Shown here one piece after another: positions 32,563-38,425 of a stretch of DNA of 39,420 bases. The stretch covers positions 1-39,420 of the IMG/VR virus record IMGVR_UViG_3300020195_000074, one strand, 5' to 3'. Under the pieces are notes generated by a model, which saw only the letters and a list, made by a program, of their open reading frames with translations, did not search any database and was not told the DNA's origin. Source of the stretch: a virus. Each line of letters starts with the position of its first letter. The first letter of the stretch is position 1. Both the position numbers and the translations under genes were made by a program.

Positions 32563-33120
32563 TTACCAGAACCCTCTAAGCGCTGACCGTGGGAACCTAG
32601 TCTGGCTACCTTTGTAATTTTCATGAGCTACTTCCACATCTCCGTTACTCCAGATCCCCACGACTCGACCTGTGTGGTTGTACGAGAATAGCGCAGCCGA
32701 TCCAATAGTCGGGGTTTGACTTCTGGCCGGCCAGGTAATCGGATTGCCATTTGGGCGAGGGTTTATCTGGTTTACGCAATTCCCTCCGGCTTTGGCGTAC
32801 CCAATAGAACCAACAAGACCCCCAGCAGAAGAGCTTGCAGAGCCTCTTGTCTGAGGCTGTGAGGCGGCCGCAGGGACGTTTATAGGCGTGGGTGGCGCGT
32901 ACGGGATAACGGTAGTTTTAACGATAGGCTGAGGGGCTTGTGAGGAAATTGGAGCAGGGGATAAGGATGCGGCGTAGGCGACATAGGTAGGCTTCTTGAA
33001 AGGCGAGGCTCCCATTACTAAGAGGGCGATTAAAACAATAACCAACGTGAACACAATGGTTAGCAAGTGGCTTACCGTGAGGGGCTGCCTAAGGTGCTTT
33101 TTTATTTGCATACCGACCAT
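32563..33120 (-). CDS. Membrane-anchored CHAP-like wall hydrolase
   Basis: 185 residues on the minus strand. Membrane span at about 16-37 (VSHLLTIVFTLVIVLIALLV), a Pro/Ser/Ala linker (about 50-100), then a compact CHAP-like domain: IGYAKAGGNCVNQINPRPNGNPITWPARS (Cys115), TIGSAALFSYNHTGRVVGI (His149), VEVAHENYKG. The last matches the vsEmNynG end of secreted CHAP amidases. It would be held outside the membrane and act on peptidoglycan. ATG 33120 overlaps the stop region of the lysozyme-like gene by 19 bases; ATG 33111 is an alternative. Possible roles: superinfection exclusion, wall remodelling, or a second lysis enzyme. Confidence 0.72.
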   Translation of the reverse strand: MVGMQIKKHLRQPLTVSHLLTIVFTLVIVLIALLVMGASPFKKPTYVAYAASLSPAPISSQAPQPIVKTTVIPYAPPTPINVPAAASQPQTRGSASSSAGGLVGSIGYAKAGGNCVNQINPRPNGNPITWPARSQTPTIGSAALFSYNHTGRVVGIWSNGDVEVAHENYKGSQTRFPRSALRGFW

Positions 33121-33539
33121 TGTGATTGTTTGCCTGCGGCGTGGTCAGAAGCGGCGCGCTGATCTTGGACTGAAGGAGGAGCGTCTTTAGCTCGCTTGTA
33201 ACCTCCATAGCCGTTCCACGTCGAGTCAAGGTATTGGTACGCCCCTGACGCCGAACTGCCCGACTTGTTTGTTGCTGTGTAGCGTCCCCCGGATTCCTTA
33301 GATTTGATGTACTCCAGGGAACAACCAGAAACCGTCCGGGCTTTCGCAGGAGTGGGCTTAGAAATTACAGGATCTACAATAGCAGGGGTTGGGGTCGGAA
33401 TGAACGCCTTATTAACGGGCGAGGTGGCATAGTCAAAATGCGCGCCACCAGATAGAATCCCGATGGCTACGGTGAATTGCGTTAAGATTGTGGTGATAGC
33501 GTCTATATGTGTGGCAAAAATGCTACGACATTGGGACAC
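33102..33539 (-). CDS. Secreted lysozyme/resuscitation-factor-like transglycosylase
   Basis: The frame is open from TTG 33563, but that codon lies inside the promoter (33544-33571), so GTG 33539 near the predicted transcription start is preferred; the protein is then about 145 residues. A hydrophobic N-terminal segment (THIDAITTILTQFTVAIGILSGG) and a Pro/Thr linker precede a lysozyme-like domain: CSLEYIKSKESGGRYTATNKSGSSASGAYQYLDSTWNGYGGYKRA. The Glu of KESGG is the catalytic acid. Conserved Cys in CSLEY and WSVC may form a disulfide. It would cut the glycan chains of peptidoglycan and pairs with the downstream CHAP-like gene in one operon. Confidence 0.75.
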   Translation of the reverse strand: MSQCRSIFATHIDAITTILTQFTVAIGILSGGAHFDYATSPVNKAFIPTPTPAIVDPVISKPTPAKARTVSGCSLEYIKSKESGGRYTATNKSGSSASGAYQYLDSTWNGYGGYKRAKDAPPSVQDQRAASDHAAGKQSQWSVCK

Positions 33540-33543
33540 AGCG

Positions 33544-33571
33544 AATATACACCCAAAACCCAAACTGTCAA
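33544..33571 (-). promoter_or_regulatory. Strong minus-strand promoter (TTGACA-N16-TATATT)
   Basis: Read on the minus strand: TTGACA at 33571-33566, a 16-base spacer, TATATT at 33549-33544. The expected start of transcription is close to 33537, within two bases of GTG 33539, suggesting a leaderless or nearly leaderless message. It is the only clear minus-strand promoter in the window. Confidence 0.65.
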
Positions 33572-33596
33572 ATTAACCAGAAAAGAGGCTTAACTA

Positions 33597-34019
33597 GTGC
33601 CTAAGAAGAAAAAACATACCATTTCATCAGCCAAGATCAAAGCCTGGAAGCAATTCTCTCAGTACATCAGGTTAAGGGATTGTCTAAGAACGACCAGAAC
33701 TTCAGACGAGGGCGTCTGTGTAAGCTGTCCGGCTAGAATCCCATTTAACAAAAGCACCGCTGGGCACTTCGTACCCGACAGAAGCCGGTATCTTTTATTC
33801 GACGAAGAAGGTGTCCATCTCCAATGCATGCAATGCAATATCTATAAAAAGGGGAACTGGGTCCCCTACGAGCGGTTCATGTTAGGATCCTACGGTCAAG
33901 AAACGGTGGATAGAATCAAAGCCAACAAGTACCGTTCTGGGACGTGGGACGTTCCGACTCTTCAGGAGATTGAGCAGAAATACAAAGAGAAGTTCCTAGA
34001 CCTTGCAAAAAAATCTTAG
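33597..34019 (+). CDS. ninG: NinG-like recombination protein
   Basis: 140 residues; GTG 33597 after AAGAGG. Matches lambda NinG/Rap pattern: KIKAWKQFSQYIRLRDC, GVCVSCPARIPF, AGHFVPDRS, VHLQCMQCNIYKKGN, YERFMLGSYGQETVDRI. The Cys/His pairs bind zinc. Lambda NinG promotes recombination by acting on branched DNA. It is transcribed away from the minus-strand hydrolase pair. Confidence 0.85.
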   Translation: MPKKKKHTISSAKIKAWKQFSQYIRLRDCLRTTRTSDEGVCVSCPARIPFNKSTAGHFVPDRSRYLLFDEEGVHLQCMQCNIYKKGNWVPYERFMLGSYGQETVDRIKANKYRSGTWDVPTLQEIEQKYKEKFLDLAKKS

Positions 34020-34036
34020 GGTGGTAATCTTTGGAT

Positions 34037-34089
34037 ATGATATACCAAACAAAATCCAGCAATTTGCCGGACACAATTCGGTATATCAT
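34037..34089 (+). repeat. Inverted repeat ATGATATACC / GGTATATCAT
   Basis: Ten perfect pairs (34037-34046 and 34080-34089) enclose 33 bases. It lies 17 bases after the ninG stop and directly before the next hairpin. Could be an RNA stem or a protein-binding operator. Confidence 0.5.
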
Positions 34090-34095
34090 CACTCA

Positions 34096-34120
34096 AGTCA
34101 CTTCTTAGGAGGTGGCTTTT
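34096..34120 (+). terminator. Terminator-like hairpin after ninG
   Basis: AGTCACTTC (34096-34104), TTAG loop, GAGGTGGCT (34109-34117), then TTT; nine pairs including two G-U. A GTG follows the T-tract. Its 3' arm contains AGGAGG, so folding would also hide an SD. Confidence 0.5.
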
Positions 34121-34428
34121 GTGTTATCGGGTATTTAACCCCGCCGCAACCCGAACCGGACACTGTGGACTGTATCGAACAGTATAAAATTGACTCCGGC
34201 TAGGTTTCCGCAAGCCATACAGCTCAAGGCAGAAACCACGATTCAAGTCAGCGATGTTGTAAAAGTGACGGCGGCTTGGAAGAACGAGTGAGGACGCGAG
34301 ACGGCAACCTCCTACAACGGTCACTAGGTTTTCCCGACACAAAACGGAACACGGAAACCGGCAACGGCACACCCCCCTCTAGGCACCACTGCGCCTCCAG
34401 CTCAGGGCGGCCACCCGAAACATTTAAA

Positions 34429-34614
34429 ATGAGTACCTACCAAATCGAGGGATCTAAAGCTACCATGAGCCTAGACAAGCTATTCAGCGCGTTGAAGGAA
34501 CGTGGCTACCGGGGCGCTAAGGGACCGTACTTTATGGCGTCTTTTTGTATGTCTAAGGGTAAGAACCTCTACGAGATTTCAGGAAACAAGCGATACGAAA
34601 TAGGTCGTAAGTAG
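34429..34614 (+). CDS. Small basic protein, unknown
   Basis: 61 residues from ATG 34429 (MSTYQIEGSKATMSLDKLFSAL begins it). The frame is open further upstream to 34276, but those residues are low-complexity and lack an SD. KGPYFMASFCMSKGKNLYEISGNKRYEIG suggests a small alpha-beta fold. No family recognised. Confidence 0.5.
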   Translation: MSTYQIEGSKATMSLDKLFSALKERGYRGAKGPYFMASFCMSKGKNLYEISGNKRYEIGRK

Positions 34615-34630
34615 AGCTACTTTATAGTGG

Positions 34631-34659
34631 TTGACTATAGGTATTCTATAGCGTATGAT
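34631..34659 (+). promoter_or_regulatory. Strong promoter TTGACT-N17-TATGAT, probably leaderless
   Basis: TTGACT 34631-34636, 17-base spacer, TATGAT 34654-34659. The predicted transcription start is ATG 34666 itself, and there is no SD before that ATG. It should drive the small-gene operon that runs to the end of the window. Confidence 0.7.
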
Positions 34660-34665
34660 GTTGGC

Positions 34666-34857
34666 ATGAATCCGAAACAAGCCTGCCCTAAATGCGAATC
34701 ACTACTTCGATATGTACGTAGTCCCCTCTCTCGGCTATGTACATCTCAAAGTTGTGACTTCCAAGAAAATCCAGGGGAGCGTCAGTCCGACCTGACTCAG
34801 TTCCTCAATTCCACTGACACTACCGACTTTGAAGACTTTCATAGAGGCGCGAAATGA
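34666..34857 (+). CDS. Small zinc-ribbon protein
   Basis: 63 residues from ATG 34666, at the expected start of the transcript. KQACPKCESLLRYVRSPLSRLCTSQSCDF holds CxxC and C-x4-C, a likely zinc ribbon; the tail is acidic. First gene after the strongest promoter of the right arm, so possibly an early regulator. A GTG at 34627 is in frame but lies in the promoter. Confidence 0.65.
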   Translation: MNPKQACPKCESLLRYVRSPLSRLCTSQSCDFQENPGERQSDLTQFLNSTDTTDFEDFHRGAK

Positions 34858-35006
34858 CCACCAGGAATGACCAGATATTTGACGCGACTATAGAGGCCCT
34901 ACTAAAAGTAGAAAACCTTGGCGTAGATTTAACCTTAGCCAAAAGCGTTGTAGAAGAATTTGTTGAGGGTATTTGTGAATATGAAAAGAACGCTTTGTAT
35001 CAATAA
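34854..35006 (+). CDS. Small helical protein, unknown
   Basis: 50 residues; ATG 34854 overlaps the preceding TGA as ATGA. Helical and acidic (TIEALLKVENLGVDLTLAK, SVVEEFVEGICEYEKN). No family recognised. Confidence 0.55.
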   Translation: MTTRNDQIFDATIEALLKVENLGVDLTLAKSVVEEFVEGICEYEKNALYQ

Positions 35007-35069
35007 GCCCCTAGATAGGACGGAAGTATGAGTAGAACAATTAATAAATTAACGCCAAAGGAGAAAACA

Positions 35070-35573
35070 ATGTCTGAAAAAGCTAACAAAGTCCAGATCA
35101 AGACACTCGGTGGAAGGCTGCTATTCGAACACTCGTCAGTAGGCAACACCCTTAAAGATACAGTAGAGCTGGCAGTGGCTAAGGGCATTGACCTAGATGG
35201 CGCTGATTTGAGAAATGCTCGACTGGCCTTCGCTTGGCTGCCTGAAGCTAATTTGACTGGCGCTTGGCTGGTCGATGCTCGGATGACTGGCGCTCAGCTG
35301 GAAGGTGCTAATTTGTACGGTGCCCGGCTGGAAGGTGCTAATTTGTACAAAGCTGATTTGACCGGTACTCGGCTAGTCCATGCTGATTTGGGAGGCGCTC
35401 GGCTGACTGACGCTGACCTGACTCGTTCTGATTTGGAAGGCGCTCGGATGGATGGTGTTGATTTGAGAAATGCTCGACTAGCCCATGCTAATTTGGAAGG
35501 CGCTCAGATGATTGGCGCTGATTTGAGAAATGCTCGGCTGACTGACGCTGATTTGACTGGTACTAGGCTGTAA
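35070..35573 (+). CDS. Pentapeptide-repeat protein
   Basis: 167 residues from ATG 35070 with AAAGGAG six bases upstream; an in-frame ATG at 35028 has a poorer context. After a short N-terminal domain (about 1-45) come about 24 pentapeptides of the A(D/N)LxxA type, e.g. ADLRNARLAFAWLPEANLTGA, forming a right-handed beta helix. The DNA shows 15- and 30-base repeats (GCTGATTTG, GGAGGTGCT-like units). Known members mimic DNA and protect gyrase or bind other DNA enzymes; here a role against host defences is possible but unproven. Confidence 0.85.
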   Translation: MSEKANKVQIKTLGGRLLFEHSSVGNTLKDTVELAVAKGIDLDGADLRNARLAFAWLPEANLTGAWLVDARMTGAQLEGANLYGARLEGANLYKADLTGTRLVHADLGGARLTDADLTRSDLEGARMDGVDLRNARLAHANLEGAQMIGADLRNARLTDADLTGTRL

Positions 35574-35638
35574 TAACTCGACGGCGGTGGCTACGGCGGG
35601 GCGTGGTAATGGAATTATATAAACTAAGAGGCCAAGGA

Positions 35639-35821
35639 ATGAATCCACTAGAGGGAACACTTAAAGCAGGCACGCGAGCTACTAGCTCGGCTTTCCGAGA
35701 AGGCCAGCGATCAGAGCGCAAGAAACATATCAAGCAGTTAAAACGTATCCACGCCCTTACGGAGTGGGAAGCACGACTCTCAATAGAAGATTATATTAAC
35801 CACCTGGGGAGATTAGAATGA
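35639..35821 (+). CDS. Small basic protein, unknown
   Basis: 60 residues from ATG 35639, seven bases after AAGAGG; starts at 35603 and 35609 are in frame but less favoured. Arg/Lys-rich centre (FREGQRSERKKHIKQLKRIH) and a helical end. Overlaps the next start by 4 bases. Confidence 0.55.
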   Translation: MNPLEGTLKAGTRATSSAFREGQRSERKKHIKQLKRIHALTEWEARLSIEDYINHLGRLE

Positions 35822-36093
35822 CTCGCCCAACAGAGCTTACCCCCACCGAGTACACGGCACTTCTGTTTATGCTGAATTACTCGAACTGGTACTACGACCA
35901 AAAAGGAAACCATCGCCCACCTACTGGCCCACGACTAGCCAAAACACTGGGGTATGAGGGTTCGGCGTATGCCTATGTTCTAGTGAATCGACTTATTAAG
36001 AAGGGCTATCTAGACGCAGACTTAAAAGCAACGTACAAATGCAAAAATATAACTAAAAGCTTTGGTGAGCATAGCGTTAGGGGGATGAATTGA
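35818..36093 (+). CDS. Winged-helix-like DNA-binding protein
   Basis: 91 residues: LTPTEYTALLFMLNYSNWYYDQKGNHRPPTGPRLAKTLGYEGSAYAYVLVNRLIKKGYLDAD reads as helix, helix-turn-helix, recognition helix and wing (RLAKTLGYEGSAYAYVLVNRLIKKGYL). Likely regulates early transcription or takes part in replication initiation. Overlaps both neighbours. Confidence 0.55.
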   Translation: MTRPTELTPTEYTALLFMLNYSNWYYDQKGNHRPPTGPRLAKTLGYEGSAYAYVLVNRLIKKGYLDADLKATYKCKNITKSFGEHSVRGMN

Positions 36094-36536
36094 AATACGA
36101 AGTTACCGAAGTTACCCAAGGTGACGACTGGGACAACAACTATGGTAAATACCGCACGTTCCTGGTCAGGTTCCAGGGGCAAGACCAGCAAATTCAGATT
36201 AACCGTAAGTTCAAGGGTGACGACGTTAAGGCGCCGGCAGTCGCTGATGAGCTAGAGGGGTCGATTGAACTCCAAGCCAATGGAGTACCTAAGTTTAAGC
36301 AGGACTACGGATCGGCCGGCGGTTCAGGTGGCGGCAGCACTCAACCTAAGAAAGATGGTCTCTCAAAGGAATACTGGAGTAGTAAGGATAAGCGGATTAG
36401 TCGTCAATGGGCGATGGGCCGAGCCTTGGAACTTCTTATCGCCAACCGTAAGGAAGAACAGCTAATCACCGTAGAACAAGTCGCCAAGGCTGCCGGTGAG
36501 TTTGAGAAGCATCTACCGGATCTTAAAGATGAGTAA
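36090..36536 (+). CDS. Possible single-stranded-DNA-binding or recombination protein
   Basis: 148 residues with a TTG start overlapping the preceding TGA. N-terminal beta part (KYRTFLVRFQGQDQQIQINRKF) could be an OB fold; then a Gly/Ser linker (GSAGGSGGGSTQP) and a helical end (KEYWSSKDKRISRQWAMGRALELLIANRKEEQL). The layout is common for phage ssDNA-binding proteins; no decisive motif. Confidence 0.45.
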   Translation: MKYEVTEVTQGDDWDNNYGKYRTFLVRFQGQDQQIQINRKFKGDDVKAPAVADELEGSIELQANGVPKFKQDYGSAGGSGGGSTQPKKDGLSKEYWSSKDKRISRQWAMGRALELLIANRKEEQLITVEQVAKAAGEFEKHLPDLKDE

Positions 36537-36915
36537 CATTATTCTTAACTCGGTCAACAAATATGCCTCACGGGAGCTTACGTCAGGAGACATTATTATC
36601 CAGTTCCACGTTGACCGAAGCCTAGCCGAAGAAGTCTTACCGTTTCACCTTGTTACCCAGGACGTACCCCTACGGCTGACCATATCGGACGGTGAGGCCC
36701 CGGTTAAAGAAGTTGACCCCGACCAAGGGAAGCGTACCAAGCTCTACGCTAAGATCCAGATACACTCGGACGCTATTGGGCATTCGCAAAACGCCCGGCG
36801 TACCGCTATGAAAAACCTGGTTGGTAAGGAATCACGCAAAGACATGTCCGTTGAACAGCTCGAAATCGTTGAGCAGGCTTTCTACCACGAAACTAACCCA
36901 CCAATCCATGAGTGA
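36529..36915 (+). CDS. Hypothetical protein of the early operon
   Basis: 128 residues from ATG 36529. Mixed alpha-beta: SGDIIIQFHVDRSLAEEVLPFHLVTQDVPLRLTIS, KRTKLYAKIQIHSDAIGHSQNARR. Overlaps the previous gene by 8 bases and the next by 8. Possibly part of a recombination or replication set with its neighbours. Confidence 0.6.
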   Translation: MSNIILNSVNKYASRELTSGDIIIQFHVDRSLAEEVLPFHLVTQDVPLRLTISDGEAPVKEVDPDQGKRTKLYAKIQIHSDAIGHSQNARRTAMKNLVGKESRKDMSVEQLEIVEQAFYHETNPPIHE

Positions 36916-37336
36916 TTTAATCGACCAGACCACTGGAGAAGTTATTAAGTACGACCCAGGTAAGGCGAGTGATTTATTCAAGCTCTACCGTAAGGGTAAG
37001 TTATACGAGGCTGCTGGTAAGAAGATACGCGACGGTATCAAGGGCGACCTCAAACAATTTATTGAGGATAACGGCGGCCACCCCATCGAACAGGATGGAT
37101 ACAGTCTTGGGTGGGTGAATGCCCAGGTTGAGGGCATTACTCCCATAGACGCTTTTAGCGCCATTGGGGACACTGACCTATTCATCGACCTCCTCAAAGA
37201 CTCCGCCTTTGACATGGCTAAAGCTAAGAAGCTCCGGGAGCAAGGCAACTTAGACGATGATACCTGGGACTCTATCCAAGCCAGAACCAAACCCATACGG
37301 GCTATGGATCAACCGCGGATGGAGAAGATAAAGTGA
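36908..37336 (+). CDS. Hypothetical protein of the early operon
   Basis: 142 residues from ATG 36908; a longer frame from 36821 overlaps its neighbour. Begins LIDQTTGEVIKYDPGKASDLFKLYRKGK; central helical part GIKGDLKQFIEDNGGHPIEQDGYSLGW; ends DDDTWDSIQARTKPIRAMDQP. No family recognised; similar-sized proteins accompany recombination genes in some phages. Confidence 0.6.
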   Translation: MSDLIDQTTGEVIKYDPGKASDLFKLYRKGKLYEAAGKKIRDGIKGDLKQFIEDNGGHPIEQDGYSLGWVNAQVEGITPIDAFSAIGDTDLFIDLLKDSAFDMAKAKKLREQGNLDDDTWDSIQARTKPIRAMDQPRMEKIK

Positions 37337-37503
37337 ATCCCGAACTACAAGACGGTGCATTAAGCGCGCTCATTACTCTAGCCATCATTGCCTCGCCACT
37401 TCTGATAGCCCTATGGAATTCGCAGATGACCCATAAGCGTTTAACAAAGCGTATTCACTACTTGACCCATCCCATGTCAGATAAACGTAATAGGGGGTTC
37501 TAA
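37333..37503 (+). CDS. Small membrane protein
   Basis: 56 residues; GTG 37333 overlaps the upstream TGA and its TAA overlaps ATG 37503. One membrane span (GALSALITLAIIASPLLIALW) followed by a basic tail (THKRLTKRIHYL). A membrane protein inside the early operon is unusual; it might act in superinfection exclusion. Confidence 0.6.
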   Translation: MNPELQDGALSALITLAIIASPLLIALWNSQMTHKRLTKRIHYLTHPMSDKRNRGF

Positions 37504-37724
37504 TGAGTAGAATGAGAGACCAAAGGGACGACGCAAGACAGATTTACGTCAGCGAGCCTGTGGTTGACGCGGTTTACAAGATACTCGCGGATAGGGATAA
37601 CTGGCGGCCACCTCCAATACGCGACATTACCGATATGGTTCCCTATTCTCAAGGCTCTGTACATAAGGCCGTCCTCAAACTCTACGATGACGGACGTATA
37701 GACTCAGAATGGAGGCCACAATGA
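37503..37724 (+). CDS. Winged helix-turn-helix protein
   Basis: 73 residues. IYVSEPVVDAVYKILADRDNWRPPPIRDITDMVPYSQGSVHKAVLKLYDDGRIDSEW reads as a LexA-type or MarR-type winged helix: helix 1, RPPPIRDITDMV, recognition helix SQGSVHKAVLKLYDDG, wing RIDSEW. Probably a transcription regulator of the early operon. Confidence 0.7.
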   Translation: MSRMRDQRDDARQIYVSEPVVDAVYKILADRDNWRPPPIRDITDMVPYSQGSVHKAVLKLYDDGRIDSEWRPQ

Positions 37725-38071
37725 GTAGGAAACCTCAATATGAAATCCTCGTAGACTACCTACGTAAACATGATGGTAAGGCTACGATCCGCGACATCCA
37801 CATAGACACTTGGATTAACAACGTTCCTGACGCTAAGATGCAGGCCCGTAAAAAGGGCTTTAACATCACCACGGAACATCTCCACTCTAATAAGAAGATA
37901 GCAAGCTACATGCTGCATGAGTTTCAAACGGTAGATTATCGAAACTCTGAACCCAGTCCCGGTAAGACTGTACGGATAGAACGGACAGAAGTTGAGCGTG
38001 ATGAAAAAGGCCGACCCAAGTTCCAACCTCTATTCCCCGACTTCGATCCCCCCCGAACTAAACGCTTATAA
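37721..38071 (+). CDS. Possible DNA-binding protein
   Basis: 116 residues from ATG 37721, five bases after GGAGG and overlapping the preceding TGA. YEILVDYLRKHDGKATIRDIHIDTWINNVPDAKMQARKKGFNI looks like a helix-turn-helix; the C-terminal half is basic. The pair of adjacent HTH-type genes may act together. Confidence 0.5.
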   Translation: MSRKPQYEILVDYLRKHDGKATIRDIHIDTWINNVPDAKMQARKKGFNITTEHLHSNKKIASYMLHEFQTVDYRNSEPSPGKTVRIERTEVERDEKGRPKFQPLFPDFDPPRTKRL

Positions 38072-38110
38072 GGAGTAAGTATAATGAAAACAACTAATAA
38101 GGAGGTCAAT

Positions 38111-38425
38111 ATGACCAAACCAGTTCGTCATGGCGACGTCACGCTTCATACCGCTAAGCTCCCAGCTGGGGCCAAGGTGGTTGCCCAATCCACTAAATTC
38201 GTAGCCGCGGAAGGTGAAGTCACTGGACATCATCACACCGTTGAAAGCGACGGTGAGTTTCAGGTACTCGAAGCGGGGGACAAGCGGTATTTCGTGTTCG
38301 CCAAACCCGCGACGATTTCTCATCCGGAACACCGGACGCTGACGATTCCACCGGGAACCTACCGGCAGGGGCAAGAGATAGAAGAAAACCCGTTCAATAA
38401 CGAAATCCGCGAGGTCTTGGATTGA
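38111..38425 (+). CDS. Cupin-like phage protein
   Basis: 104 residues from ATG 38111 after AAGGAGG; ATG 38084 with its own AAGGAG is in frame, giving 113 residues. VRHGDVTLHTAKLPAGAK, EGEVTGHHHTVE, RYFVFAKPATISHPEHRTLTIPPGTYRQGQEIE. The HHH and later HPEH fit a small double-stranded beta helix that could bind a metal. Related proteins in phages have no known function. Its TGA overlaps the DUF6745-like start (TGATG). Confidence 0.6.
   Translation: MTKPVRHGDVTLHTAKLPAGAKVVAQSTKFVAAEGEVTGHHHTVESDGEFQVLEAGDKRYFVFAKPATISHPEHRTLTIPPGTYRQGQEIEENPFNNEIREVLD

Larger units (their letters stand above)
34020..34428 (+). other. 409-base non-coding stretch with structured elements
   Basis: No convincing gene. 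It holds a 10-base inverted repeat and a terminator-like hairpin (listed separately). Two open frames (a 66-codon frame ending at 34203 and a 33-codon frame from TTG 34190 to 34291) lack SDs and recognisable motifs. The stretch 34292-34428 contains only scattered stops. It may encode an RNA or carry replication signals; I cannot tell which. Confidence 0.5.

Noticed and set aside
34003-34203. 66-residue frame across the end of ninG and the inverted repeat
   Set aside because: Crosses both structured elements, no SD, no recognisable domain.
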